This document shows, piece after piece, positions 9,044 to 17,952 of a DNA stretch of 64,000 bases (the first letter of the stretch is position 1; the number at the start of each line of letters is the position of its first letter). The position numbers and the translations under genes were made by a program. Source of the DNA: Paludibacteraceae bacterium (GTDB lineage Bacteria > Bacteroidota > Bacteroidia > Bacteroidales > Paludibacteraceae); the NCBI GenBank assembly GCA_017450435.1, contig JAFSTO010000056.1, forward strand, positions 1 through 64,000, given 5' to 3'. The notes beneath the pieces are model-generated. The model was given only the letters and a program-made list of their open reading frames with translations. It had not been told where the DNA came from and did no database searches.

Positions 9044-10648
9044 ATGAAAACAATATCTAATATAAAGGCATGTCTGTCATTACTTGTTATTCCTTGCTCA
9101 ATATTGCTTGCAGGGTGCAGTAACGAGGTTCAGCAAGAGCAGAAAGACTGGGATGGAACCACTGCTCAGTACGCCTCGGTTGATGAGAAGCAGAGTACTA
9201 CCTACTATAAGCCTTATGCCGGGTTTATAGGTGACCCGATGCCGTTCTTCGACCCGCAAACAGAAACCTTCAAGGTTTTGTATCTGCAGGAGTACCGTCC
9301 GAATATGGCGGGCACCTATCATCCGTTCTGGGGAGTGGAGACCAAGGATGCGGCATCATATACCTCGCTCAATGAGGTACTGCCTACCGGGGCACGTGCG
9401 GAGGCTGACGCTGCTTTAGGTACGGGATGTGTGGTTTACAACGAGCAGGAAAAGCTCTATTATATATTCTACACAGCCAACCGCGATCAGCCAAAGGCTG
9501 GCGAAGACGCACAGGTGGTGATGTACGCCACCAGTCCTGACTTCAAGACGTGGACGAAAAACCGGCTTTTCCGCTTGCGTGGTATCAACTATGCTTATAG
9601 TAGTTCGGATTTTCGTGACCCGTGCGTGTGGTTTGGCGAGGATAACCTTTGGCACATGGTGGTCAGCACTAAGACAGGAGGTAAGGGGCAGCTGGCGGAG
9701 TTCACCTCGTCTGACCTCAAGACATGGGAGCATAAGGGCGTGTTCATGTCAATGATGTGGGACCGATTCTACGAGTGCCCGGATATTTTCAAGATGGGCG
9801 ACTGGTGGTATCTCGTCTATAGCGAGATGCATCAAGCCATCCGTCGTGTTCAGTATTTCAAGGGTCGCACTCTTGATGACCTTAAGGCTTGTACTAAGGC
9901 CGACGCCGGTCTTTGGCCCGACGACCATGAGGGCTTTCTTGACAGCCGTGCCTTCTACGCAGGCAAGACAGCCTCTGACGGCACGAACAGGTATATCTGG
10001 GGCTGGTGCCCGACACGAGAGGGTAACGACAATACCAAGACTAACCCCGAGGGCGAACCGCAGTGGGCAGGCTCACTCGTTGCACACCGGCTGATTCAGC
10101 ACGAGGATGGAACACTTACTCTCGGAGAAGTGCCGGCTGTCAAAACTAAATATGCAACAAACAAGGAATTGAAGCTGATGGCGCAGAGCGAAGAAGGGGT
10201 GAGCTATGCTGACGGATTGTACACCTTAGACGCTAACAGCTATGCATTGTTTAGTCGCTTGGAATATCATAACCATATTTCAATGAGCGTTACCACCGCT
10301 ACTGCTAATGATAAGTTTGGCATTTCTTTCGTTCGCGGAACCGACAGTGAGAAATATTACACCCTGGTGGTTAACCCCGAGAGTGATACTCGGCGCAAAA
10401 TCAATTTTGAGGAAGAAGGTGCTAAAGGTATGGGCTTTATTGGTGCTATTGACAGCTATATCTTCCACACTCCGGCAGACAATACCTACCATATTGATAT
10501 TTATACCGACAATTCCGTGCTTGTAATGTATATCAACGACGTGTTGGCTTATACCAATCGTGTATATGGAATTCAGCATAACTGCTGGTCAATCAACTCA
10601 TATAACGGAACAGTCAATGTTTCTGATATAAAGGTGTCTTACTATTAA
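9044..10648 (+). CDS. GH32-like fructanase lipoprotein (DUF4975 type), probable surface endo-levanase
   Basis: 534 residues with a lipoprotein signal (LLAGC at ~25). The five-bladed propeller carries the three GH32 acidic residues in variant motifs: GDPMPFF with Asp64 as nucleophile (in place of WMNDPNG), FRDP with Asp192 as stabiliser, and YECPD with Glu244 as acid/base. A C-terminal beta-sandwich (~375-534) completes the GH32 layout. The position after susCD and the surface lipoprotein, with lipid anchoring, fits the surface endo-acting enzyme that makes importable fructo-oligosaccharides. The exact linkage preference (levan beta-2,6 or inulin beta-2,1) is not visible. Confidence 0.8.
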   Translation: MKTISNIKACLSLLVIPCSILLAGCSNEVQQEQKDWDGTTAQYASVDEKQSTTYYKPYAGFIGDPMPFFDPQTETFKVLYLQEYRPNMAGTYHPFWGVETKDAASYTSLNEVLPTGARAEADAALGTGCVVYNEQEKLYYIFYTANRDQPKAGEDAQVVMYATSPDFKTWTKNRLFRLRGINYAYSSSDFRDPCVWFGEDNLWHMVVSTKTGGKGQLAEFTSSDLKTWEHKGVFMSMMWDRFYECPDIFKMGDWWYLVYSEMHQAIRRVQYFKGRTLDDLKACTKADAGLWPDDHEGFLDSRAFYAGKTASDGTNRYIWGWCPTREGNDNTKTNPEGEPQWAGSLVAHRLIQHEDGTLTLGEVPAVKTKYATNKELKLMAQSEEGVSYADGLYTLDANSYALFSRLEYHNHISMSVTTATANDKFGISFVRGTDSEKYYTLVVNPESDTRRKINFEEEGAKGMGFIGAIDSYIFHTPADNTYHIDIYTDNSVLVMYINDVLAYTNRVYGIQHNCWSINSYNGTVNVSDIKVSYY

Positions 10649-10664
10649 CTAAAACTATATGATT

Positions 10665-11510
10665 ATGAAAAAGATTTCTCTTATTGCACTCTTTGCCGCG
10701 GTGGTAATGAGTGTTAACGCAACAGACCTTTTCACCGGTAGAAAAATGGTATCGTGGGGAGAAGGCGGTTTACAGATTGAAGCATCGGCGTTCGCTTCTG
10801 CTCAGCCGGGCAATCTGATTAAAGTACACTTTCTTGATGCTACCGATGGTATTGAGTTCAAGGTTATGAATGAAACATTCGACCACCTTGCCGGCTCGCG
10901 TGAGGCTGCATGGATTAGCGGTGATGGCACTTATGAGCAGTTCCTTACCGAAAAGGCAGTTGACGACCTAAAGCAGTACGGACTTGAGATAATCGGCGCA
11001 AACTTCTCATGCTACAGAGTAGAACTGCTTGATGGCAAGCAGCTCAAGGAGGGTATTTCTGTCTGGACAGGATTCTTCTGGGCAGACTCTTGGACCACCT
11101 TGGAACTTTATGCTGATGGCTACAAGTACATTGATTTCAGCAAGGCTACTGCACTGCGCATCTATTCTGAGGCAGGACGTTCCAACTTCACAATCAACGT
11201 CAAGGAGAACTGGGACGAGGGCGGTCAGATCGCCGGTCAGGATGCGATGACAGCCGGTGAGGGCTATATGGAACTGCCTCTTACTGACGAGATTCGTACA
11301 CGTCTGGCTAATGCCGGTCACTGGATGATTCAGTTCGACAAAGGCGAAGGCAACGCGTTCAATGTAACAGACATTGTAGTAGTGGGAGATTTTACCACTG
11401 CTCTTGAGAACATTGTTGCCGACACAAAGGCCGCTAAAACTATCGAGAACGGACAAATCGTTATCATCAAGAACGGCGTGCGTTACAACGCTTTAGGAGC
11501 AAAGTTGTAA
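10665..11510 (+). CDS. Secreted protein of unknown function with a C-terminal tail, fructan locus
   Basis: 281 residues from ATG 10665 (an ATG at 10659 is also possible; the later one gives a compact MKKISLIALFAAVVMSVNA signal peptide). I do not recognise the body: two beta-rich halves, the second reading like a carbohydrate-binding sandwich (WTTLELYADGYKYIDFSKAT, HWMIQFDKGEGNAFNVTDI). The end, KTIENGQIVIIKNGVRYNAL then GAKL, is almost the same tail as in secreted proteins of the second locus. Lying between two GH32 genes, it is probably an accessory fructan-binding protein. There is no lipobox. Confidence 0.7.
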   Translation: MKKISLIALFAAVVMSVNATDLFTGRKMVSWGEGGLQIEASAFASAQPGNLIKVHFLDATDGIEFKVMNETFDHLAGSREAAWISGDGTYEQFLTEKAVDDLKQYGLEIIGANFSCYRVELLDGKQLKEGISVWTGFFWADSWTTLELYADGYKYIDFSKATALRIYSEAGRSNFTINVKENWDEGGQIAGQDAMTAGEGYMELPLTDEIRTRLANAGHWMIQFDKGEGNAFNVTDIVVVGDFTTALENIVADTKAAKTIENGQIVIIKNGVRYNALGAKL

Positions 11511-11528
11511 TTCCTGCACTTATTCTAC

Positions 11529-11557
11529 GGCATAAGCGGCTGATTACCGCTTATGCC
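11529..11557 (+). terminator. Hairpin inside the fructan operon (partial terminator or processing site)
   Basis: Perfect 11-bp stem GGCATAAGCGG / CCGCTTATGCC with a 7-base loop, followed within 15 bases by a run of seven T. It lies between the unknown secreted protein and the second GH32 gene and could lower expression of the three distal, intracellular-side genes relative to the surface genes. Confidence 0.6.
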
Positions 11558-11603
11558 GACTAATATGTTTTTTTGAAGTAACGTTTAACTGATAAAAATT
11601 ACC

Positions 11604-13055
11604 ATGAAACACCAACAATTAACTCTCATGGCTCTGCTGAGCATTGTTCTCGGTTTTGTTGCATGTTCTCGTTCGCGTGTGGCAGAGCCTTATCGCTCGG
11701 TCTATCATCACACTCCGGCTGCAAACTGGATGAATGACCCCAATGGAATGTTCTATGATGAGACCACGCAACTGTGGCATCTTTATTATCAACACAATCC
11801 TTTTGGTGCCACGTGGGGACCAATGCACTGGGGGCACGCCACTTCTGCTGACTTGTTGCATTGGCAGGAACACCCGATTGTCTTGTATCCCGATAGTATC
11901 GGAACTATCTTCTCCGGCTCTTGTATCATTGACCGTGAGAACACCGCCGGATTCGGAGAGAATGCCATCGTGGCTGTTTATACACAGTCGGAGGTGTGTG
12001 GTCAGCACCAGTCAATAGCGTACAGCACCGACGGTGGATATACTTTTACAAAGTATGAGGGTAACCCTGTCCTCAAAGGTGATGTGCCTGATTTCCGTGA
12101 TCCGAAAATTTCCCGCGACGGCGACCACTGGCTTATGACACTGGCATGCGGACAGGAAATTCGCTTTTACGCGTCAGAGAACCTCAAAGACTGGACGTAT
12201 CTCTCCTCTTTTGGTGAGGGTTATGGCGCGCATGGCGGTGTGTGGGAATGTCCGGAGCTGCTTTGCTTTGACAACACGAAGATGAGCAAACCGGAGGCTT
12301 CAGAGCAGGAAACAGCTGAGCCTAAATGGGTACTGCTGGTCAGCATCAACCCGGGCGGTCCGTTCGGCGGTTCAGCTACGCAGTATTTTGTAGGTGACTG
12401 GGACGGCAAGACCTTCACTTGCATCGACGCTCCTGATGCGCAGAAATGGTTGGATTACGGCCGTGACAACTACTCTACCTTCACCTTCCACAACGCACCT
12501 GACAACAGGTTTGTTGCTATGGGGTGGATGTCCAACTGGCAGTATGCGCAAGTGCTGCCGACCGAGCCTTTCCGCTCGCAGAACACCGTAGCGCGAGACT
12601 TTTCGCTCTTTGTGGACGATGAAGGGCAGTACCGACTGGCGTCGGTGCCTTCTGTTGAGACGCAGGCATTGCGCGGACAGGTGACAGAAAAGTTGTCGGA
12701 CGCCGCTGTGGTAGAACTTGAGCTTGACGGCAAGCAGGACGCGCTTATTACACTTGCTAACGACAAGGGCGAGAAAGTGGTAATGACACTTGATGTTCAC
12801 AGGCAGACGTTCTCCATGGACAGAACTGCTTCCGGCGACTGCTCATTCTCACATGACTTTGCGTCTCACACCGTCGCTCCGCTCTTTATCAAGCGGGACT
12901 GTTATCACGTTACTTTGTTTATTGACCACTGCTCTATCGAAGCGTTTGACAAAGAAGGCGCTTGGTCAATGACCAACCTGGTTTTCCCTTCCCAACCATA
13001 TAATCATATATCTGTGGAGGGAGGCAAGGTGACTATATATGATATAAAGAAATGA
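11604..13055 (+). CDS. GH32 exo-fructosidase (levanase/inulinase type), lipoprotein
   Basis: 483 residues, lipoprotein signal with VAC at Cys21. All GH32 signatures are canonical: NWMNDPNG with nucleophile Asp45, FSGS, FRDP with Asp166, and ECPE with acid/base Glu215. A C-terminal beta-sandwich follows (~350-483; SIEAFDKEGAWSMTN). It hydrolyses terminal beta-fructosides from imported oligosaccharides or sucrose to give fructose, probably in the periplasm. The permease and fructokinase genes follow 31 bases apart each. Specificity cannot be read from the sequence. Confidence 0.93.
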   Translation: MKHQQLTLMALLSIVLGFVACSRSRVAEPYRSVYHHTPAANWMNDPNGMFYDETTQLWHLYYQHNPFGATWGPMHWGHATSADLLHWQEHPIVLYPDSIGTIFSGSCIIDRENTAGFGENAIVAVYTQSEVCGQHQSIAYSTDGGYTFTKYEGNPVLKGDVPDFRDPKISRDGDHWLMTLACGQEIRFYASENLKDWTYLSSFGEGYGAHGGVWECPELLCFDNTKMSKPEASEQETAEPKWVLLVSINPGGPFGGSATQYFVGDWDGKTFTCIDAPDAQKWLDYGRDNYSTFTFHNAPDNRFVAMGWMSNWQYAQVLPTEPFRSQNTVARDFSLFVDDEGQYRLASVPSVETQALRGQVTEKLSDAAVVELELDGKQDALITLANDKGEKVVMTLDVHRQTFSMDRTASGDCSFSHDFASHTVAPLFIKRDCYHVTLFIDHCSIEAFDKEGAWSMTNLVFPSQPYNHISVEGGKVTIYDIKK

Positions 13056-13086
13056 CCATTGTAGAATTTAAACAATAAGGTAAGCT

Positions 13087-14250
13087 ATGGAAAACAACAA
13101 AATGAGTAAATGGGCGATAGTGCCTGTTATGCTTTGCTTTTTCACGATGGGATTCGTTGACCTTGTCGGAGCAGCCAGTAACCATGTGCAGGCAGACCTT
13201 GGTCTGACAGAGGCGCAGACGTATTTTATCCCCAGTTTGGTTTTTTTCTGGTTCTTGATATTCTCTGTACCTACATCGGCATTGATGAACCGTATCGGGC
13301 GTAAGAACACAGTGCTTGTATCATTGGGTATCACCCTTTTGTCGCTTCTACTGCCTCTTTTCGGCAATAGCTACTACCTGATGCTCACTGCATTCTCGCT
13401 TCTTGGTATTGGTAATGCCGTGATGCAGACGTCGCTCAATCCTTTGGTAACCAATCTTATCAGTGGTGATAAGCTTGCCTCGACGCTCACTTTCGGGCAG
13501 TTCGTCAAAGCTATCGCATCTTTCATGGCGCCGCTTATCATGACGTGGGGTGCTGTGGCGGCTATTCCTTCTTTCGGACTTGAGTGGAGAATAGTGTTCG
13601 TTATCTATGGTGTTCTTGGTGTTCTTGCTACTATTTGCTTGTACCTGACACATATCGAAGAGCAGCCCATAGAGGGTAAGCCGTCGGGCTTCGCAGACTG
13701 CTTCCGCCTACTCGGCAAACCGATGGTACTGCTTTGTTTTCTTGGCATCATGTGTCACGTCGGAATAGATGTGGGAACGAATACGACTGCACCCAAATTG
13801 CTGATGGAGAGACTCGGATGGTCGCTGCATGAGGCTGCATTTGCTACATCGCTGTATTTCATTTTCCGTACGATAGGTTGCTTCAGCGGAAGTTTTATTC
13901 TGCGTTACGTATCAAGCAAAATCTTCTGTGCTATCTCTGCTGCAATGATTGTGTGTGCTATGCTTCTCATGGCGTTTGGTGACTCACAAGCCATCCTTTA
14001 TGCCGGTATAGCATTGGTGGGTTTCGGAAACAGCAACATCTTCTCGATGGTTTTTGCCGAAGCTCTGAAGGCTGAGCCGCAACGGCAGAACGAGGTGTCC
14101 GGACTTATGATTATGGGACTCTTCGGAGGCACCGTCTTTCCGTTCTTCATGGGCTTCGCCAGCCAAGCAATAGGCACTGTCGGAGCTGTAGCAGTGATGG
14201 CCGTAGGGGCTGCATACCTCGTGGGCTTCTGCTTCAAAATGACAAAGTGA
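13087..14250 (+). CDS. MFS sugar permease (glucose/fructose type), inner membrane
   Basis: 387 residues, 12 predicted membrane helices, FucP/GGP-like major facilitator: MGFVDLVGAASNHVQADLGL in helix 1 and NRIGRKN in the loop after helix 2. It would carry fructose released by the GH32 enzymes into the cytoplasm, matching the position of the permease in the B. theta fructan locus. It sits between the exo-fructosidase and the fructokinase with 31-base gaps, so it belongs to the operon. Confidence 0.88.
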   Translation: MENNKMSKWAIVPVMLCFFTMGFVDLVGAASNHVQADLGLTEAQTYFIPSLVFFWFLIFSVPTSALMNRIGRKNTVLVSLGITLLSLLLPLFGNSYYLMLTAFSLLGIGNAVMQTSLNPLVTNLISGDKLASTLTFGQFVKAIASFMAPLIMTWGAVAAIPSFGLEWRIVFVIYGVLGVLATICLYLTHIEEQPIEGKPSGFADCFRLLGKPMVLLCFLGIMCHVGIDVGTNTTAPKLLMERLGWSLHEAAFATSLYFIFRTIGCFSGSFILRYVSSKIFCAISAAMIVCAMLLMAFGDSQAILYAGIALVGFGNSNIFSMVFAEALKAEPQRQNEVSGLMIMGLFGGTVFPFFMGFASQAIGTVGAVAVMAVGAAYLVGFCFKMTK

Positions 14251-14281
14251 CACAATAGTTAAACAAATAATAATAGACTAA

Positions 14282-15190
14282 ATGGAAAAGAACTCATATA
14301 TTATCGGAATAGGCGAGGCATTGTTTGATTGCCTGCCGGAGGGTCGTAAGTTAGGTGGTGCGCCTGCAAATTTCGCATATCACGTATCACAGTTCGGACT
14401 GAACGGATATGTCATCTCCGCTATAGGGAATGATGAGTTGGGGGAGGAGATAGTCAGCACCTTCAACAAGGTGCAACTCAAGCACATACTGCCCGTTGTG
14501 GAACAACCGACAGGTACTGTCAAGGTTACGCTTGACGAGAAAGGGGTGCCGCAGTATGATATTTGTCTCGGAGTGGCATGGGATAACATTCCGTTTACAG
14601 AGGAGATGCTTGCTGTTGCTCGCCAGGCCAAGGCTATCTGTTTCGGCTCGTTGGCACAACGCTCTGAGAAGAGCCGCGAGACTATTCATGCGTTCTTGGC
14701 TGCTGCTCCTAAAGATGCTATGCGCGTGTTTGATATTAATCTGCGTCAGCAGTGGTACACGGCGGAAGTGATTGCTGAGTCGCTGAACAGAGCAAATGTC
14801 CTGAAGATTAACGATGAAGAGCTGGACATTGTAGCTACTATGCTCTTAGGCGAACCGACTGTTCAAGGAAAACTTATTGCAGAGGATGCTGACAAGACAA
14901 GACGTGTTTGCCGCGAGTTGATTGCCAAGTACAATCTCAATATGCTTATTCTTACTTGTGGAGCTGTTGGTTCTTATGTTTTCACAGCTTGCGAAGAGAG
15001 TTATGTTAAGACCCCGAAGGTGCAAGTCGCAGATACTGTCGGAGCCGGAGACAGCTTCACGGCTACTTTCGTAGCGCAAATACTGCTCGGCAAGACAATA
15101 CGTGAGGCGCATGAGAAGGCGGTCGCTGTTTCGGCGTTTGTTTGCACGCAGCATGGGGCAATGCCGATTATTCCGGCAGAGCTGAAGTAA
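14282..15190 (+). CDS. PfkB-family fructokinase
   Basis: 302 residues of ribokinase/PfkB fold. N-terminal GGAPANFAYH (sugar-binding glycines) and C-terminal DTVGAGDSFTATF with catalytic Asp257 are both present. It phosphorylates fructose with ATP to fructose 6-phosphate, the step that brings the products of this locus into glycolysis. It is the last gene of the operon and is followed by a terminator at 15243. Confidence 0.92.
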   Translation: MEKNSYIIGIGEALFDCLPEGRKLGGAPANFAYHVSQFGLNGYVISAIGNDELGEEIVSTFNKVQLKHILPVVEQPTGTVKVTLDEKGVPQYDICLGVAWDNIPFTEEMLAVARQAKAICFGSLAQRSEKSRETIHAFLAAAPKDAMRVFDINLRQQWYTAEVIAESLNRANVLKINDEELDIVATMLLGEPTVQGKLIAEDADKTRRVCRELIAKYNLNMLILTCGAVGSYVFTACEESYVKTPKVQVADTVGAGDSFTATFVAQILLGKTIREAHEKAVAVSAFVCTQHGAMPIIPAELK

Positions 15191-15242
15191 CCACCTGCAT
15201 TTTCATCATTACTTGCTCGCAACATCAATTGCAGGAATACAA

Positions 15243-15279
15243 AAGAGGCTGTCTGACAAAATTGATTAGATAGCCTCTT
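15243..15279. terminator. Bidirectional terminator between fructokinase and tpiA
   Basis: 12-bp stem AAGAGGCTGTCT / AGATAGCCTCTT (one G-T pair), 13-base loop. It belongs to the same AGGCTGTCTGACAA family as the hairpins in the tRNA repeats at 26100 and 30146. Confidence 0.75.
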
Positions 15280-15305
15280 GGTTTTGAGTGTCGGTATGCA
15301 ATACC

Positions 15306-15363
15306 GTCTGACACCCCACGTACGTTGTTTGCGGAGACACAGGTGTCTCTACCGGTGTCGGAC
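15306..15363. repeat. Cloverleaf-like palindromic intergenic element
   Basis: Outer arms GTCTGACACC (15306-15315) and GGTGTCGGAC (15354-15363) enclose an inner hairpin GAGACAC / GTGTCTC (15334-15349). It lies in the convergent gap between fructokinase and tpiA. It probably is a dispersed palindromic repeat or an extra terminator. Confidence 0.5.
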
Positions 15364-15388
15364 AACGTTCAGTTTGTCAAAATACGTT

Positions 15389-16138
15389 TTATCTTGCTGC
15401 GATGATAGCAAGGAACTTCTCGGCAACGAGCGCAGCACCTCCAATCAGCCCCCCGTCCACGTCGGGGTTAGCGAACAGCTCTGCAGCGTTCTTCTCATTG
15501 CATGAGCCACCATAGAGGATAGTGGTGTTGTCAGCAGCTTCTTTGCCGTATTTCTCTGCAACGAGCGAACGCAGATAAGCATGCATCTCTTGTGCTTGCT
15601 CAGGAGTGGCGGTAAGACCTGTGCCGATAGCCCATACAGGCTCGTAGGCGAGAGTGATGTTTTTCCACTCTTCTGCCGACAGGTTGAAAACTGAGCCTTC
15701 AAGCTGTGCTTTAACCACCTCGTTCTGTTTGCCTGCCTCGCGCTCCTCTTTTACTTCGCCAATACAGAAGATAGGTTTCAAACCGTTTTCAAGAGCGAGA
15801 AGTACTTTCTCACGAAGGATTGCATAATCCTCATGGTAGTATGCACGACGCTCGGAGTGACCGAGAATAACATATTCAGCGCCGGTTGACTTAACCATAG
15901 CAGCGCTCACCTCTCCCGTGTAAGCTCCCTTCTCTTTGTCAGCGCAGTTCTCTGCTGCCACCTTTATAGGACTGCCTTTGAGCAGTTCTGCTACTGAGGC
16001 AAGGTGGATAAACGGAGTGCCGATAACTACGGCGCATGACGGGTTCTTAACGGCTTCTTTGAGCTCGGTAGCCAAGGCTACTCCTTCTTGCAGGGTCTTG
16101 TTCATCTTCCAGTTGCCTGCAACCATTTTTGTTCTCAT
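15389..16138 (-). CDS. tpiA: Triose-phosphate isomerase
   Basis: 249 residues, usual length. Visible: GNWKMNKT (catalytic Lys at the N-terminus), HSERR (catalytic His), [11 protein letters not shown] (catalytic Glu) and [11 protein letters not shown] phosphate-binding loop. It interconverts dihydroxyacetone phosphate and glyceraldehyde 3-phosphate in the cytoplasm. It is the last gene of a minus-strand cluster, 95 bases after the DoxX-like gene. Confidence 0.97.
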   Translation of the reverse strand: MRTKMVAGNWKMNKTLQEGVALATELKEAVKNPSCAVVIGTPFIHLASVAELLKGSPIKVAAENCADKEKGAYTGEVSAAMVKSTGAEYVILGHSERRAYYHEDYAILREKVLLALENGLKPIFCIGEVKEEREAGKQNEVVKAQLEGSVFNLSAEEWKNITLAYEPVWAIGTGLTATPEQAQEMHAYLRSLVAEKYGKEAADNTTILYGGSCNEKNAAELFANPDVDGGLIGGAALVAEKFLAIIAAR

Positions 16139-16233
16139 AATCTTGTATTTTTAGAGTATTAATGTTTTTTATGTCAGTTGGTTATTCTCTTTAGAGCAGG
16201 ATAATCTTTCTAAACCGCATATCCTGTTAACGA

Positions 16234-17340
16234 TTATCTGTTTCTTAGGTTATATTTGTCAATTATCGTTCCTTGTTGCAGCACCACTATGCCCGGGTTG
16301 GCACGAACGATTGTTTTGAGTGTGACGGGGTCGCAACTATACACGGGTTGTTCATACCCTGTCTGTTCGCGGAAGGCAGCTATCTCTTCCTCTCCGCTTC
16401 CGGTTAGCAGATAGAAGGGCTTGCCGCTCTGTTCGGCATCCTGTGCCATTTGATTGAGACGGCGCGCTTGCTTGATGTTAGTCTTTTCCACCTTGTAGAG
16501 GATGGCAAGTATAACTTCCCTGTCGTCTTCGAGAATGTCGTACGTCAGGTCTTCAAAGTCTTGGTTGGTAATTACAAAGTCGTGAATAGGCGGCTCATAA
16601 CCTTTGCTTATCAGCACAGAGCGTTGGTCCACGAAGTGCCATGACGGGTCGTCTTTGGGATAGTCCTGCAGGCTGAACTCCTGCTCTGTGCCGTCTTTCT
16701 CGTATATAAGGCGTATGTCATACACGTCAGGTGTGGCATCGTCGGGTATCTCCATCAGTTCCGGAATGTTATTACCTATCTTATACGGGCGGAAGTCTTT
16801 TAGTGGCAGGTGCAGACGTGTGTAGGTCATCAGACATAGCACTATGAGTAGGGCGATTCCTGTCAGACCGAGCTCTGCCTGCCAAACAAATGTTTGCGGT
16901 ATGTACCGTTTGGTGCAGAGCAGCACTATGACAAGAGCAAGCAGCACGATGTTCTTCCAAAACGTCTGCCAGTTGGTTAGAACAAGCGCGTCGCCAAAGC
17001 ACCCGCAGTCGCTGACGGGGTTGCTGAGGGCAATCCAAAGCGTGAGAGGCGTCATCACCAGCATCATTGCAAACGATAACCATGACGTCACATCGCTCTT
17101 AACGTTGGTCAGCAGAAGCACACCTAACACGAACTCAAACGTTATCAAGCCCCATGCCATAGGCTCGGCTAATGGAGTGAGCGTGGTCATTATACCACCG
17201 AAGGCACCAAGGTAATCTTCAATCTTGTAAGTGGTGCCAAGCGGGTCAAGAGCCTTGACAAAACCTGAAAAGATGAAAGTGATGCCAAGCAAGGTGCGGC
17301 TGACAGAGCCTGTTACATGGAGAGCGGGATTGCGTTTCAT
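16234..17340 (-). CDS. DoxX/MauE-like membrane protein, BT_3928 family
   Basis: 368 residues. Four or five N-terminal membrane helices (FSGFVKALDPLGTTYKIEDY is typical of this DoxX-like group) with a CxC motif in SDCGCFGD, as in MauE-type thiol-redox membrane proteins. A soluble C-terminal half (~190-368) looks like a thioredoxin-like or small alpha/beta domain (VILAILYKVEKTNIKQARRL, GIVVLQQG). The order DUF1599 - this family - tpiA is common in Bacteroidales. Function is unproven; a role in envelope redox or disulfide balance is an inference. Confidence 0.8.
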   Translation of the reverse strand: MKRNPALHVTGSVSRTLLGITFIFSGFVKALDPLGTTYKIEDYLGAFGGIMTTLTPLAEPMAWGLITFEFVLGVLLLTNVKSDVTSWLSFAMMLVMTPLTLWIALSNPVSDCGCFGDALVLTNWQTFWKNIVLLALVIVLLCTKRYIPQTFVWQAELGLTGIALLIVLCLMTYTRLHLPLKDFRPYKIGNNIPELMEIPDDATPDVYDIRLIYEKDGTEQEFSLQDYPKDDPSWHFVDQRSVLISKGYEPPIHDFVITNQDFEDLTYDILEDDREVILAILYKVEKTNIKQARRLNQMAQDAEQSGKPFYLLTGSGEEEIAAFREQTGYEQPVYSCDPVTLKTIVRANPGIVVLQQGTIIDKYNLRNR

Positions 17341-17370
17341 AGTCGGTATGTCAATTAATACTGGATTATA

Positions 17371-17919
17371 CTATATGGCATTTTCTTTTTCGTTCATCTG
17401 AATGAGATAGAACACTGCATAATTAAGCATGTCGAAATAGTTGCCTTCAGCACCCTCTGAAATTAGTGTCTTGCCGTCATTGGCTGCTATTTGTTTATTG
17501 CGATTGATTTTGGTGAGGATTATATCTGTTAGTGACGAGGGCAACATGTCGCGCCACGCCTCGCCATAATCGTGGTTCTTACGCATCATCAGTTCCTCTG
17601 CCTCACGTGTGTACTCGTCGTAAAGTTCTGTTGCTTTGTCCGCATTCATATCGGTGCTATCGGCGAAGCCTTGTCGAAGCTGTATCAGTCCGATAACGCT
17701 ATAGTTGACTATTGCCATCAGTTCGCCACGCACGTCCTCGCCGACAAGGTTGACGCCGGTCATCTCTATCGTTCTGATACGTTTGGCTTTGATAAAAAGC
17801 TGGTCGTTGACGGTTTGCGGACGCATGATTCGCCACGACGGACCGTAATCCTTCATCTTTAGTGTATAAACGTGCCGGCAGGCACTGATAACTTCGTTAT
17901 ATTCGCTTTTAGTATCCAT
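17371..17919 (-). CDS. DUF1599 protein
   Basis: 182 residues with two internal repeats of the DUF1599 motif (MKDYGPSWRIMRP near 22-34 and KNHDYGEAWRDML near 112-124), each followed by a conserved K(A/I)-R/N helical segment. Cytoplasmic, no signal or membrane helix. Biochemical role unknown. It is 33 bases from hisS and 30 from the DoxX-like gene, so it is cotranscribed. Confidence 0.85.
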   Translation of the reverse strand: MDTKSEYNEVISACRHVYTLKMKDYGPSWRIMRPQTVNDQLFIKAKRIRTIEMTGVNLVGEDVRGELMAIVNYSVIGLIQLRQGFADSTDMNADKATELYDEYTREAEELMMRKNHDYGEAWRDMLPSSLTDIILTKINRNKQIAANDGKTLISEGAEGNYFDMLNYAVFYLIQMNEKENAI

Positions 17920-17952
17920 TGCTGTCGAATGATTAAATACAATGTCTTGGTT

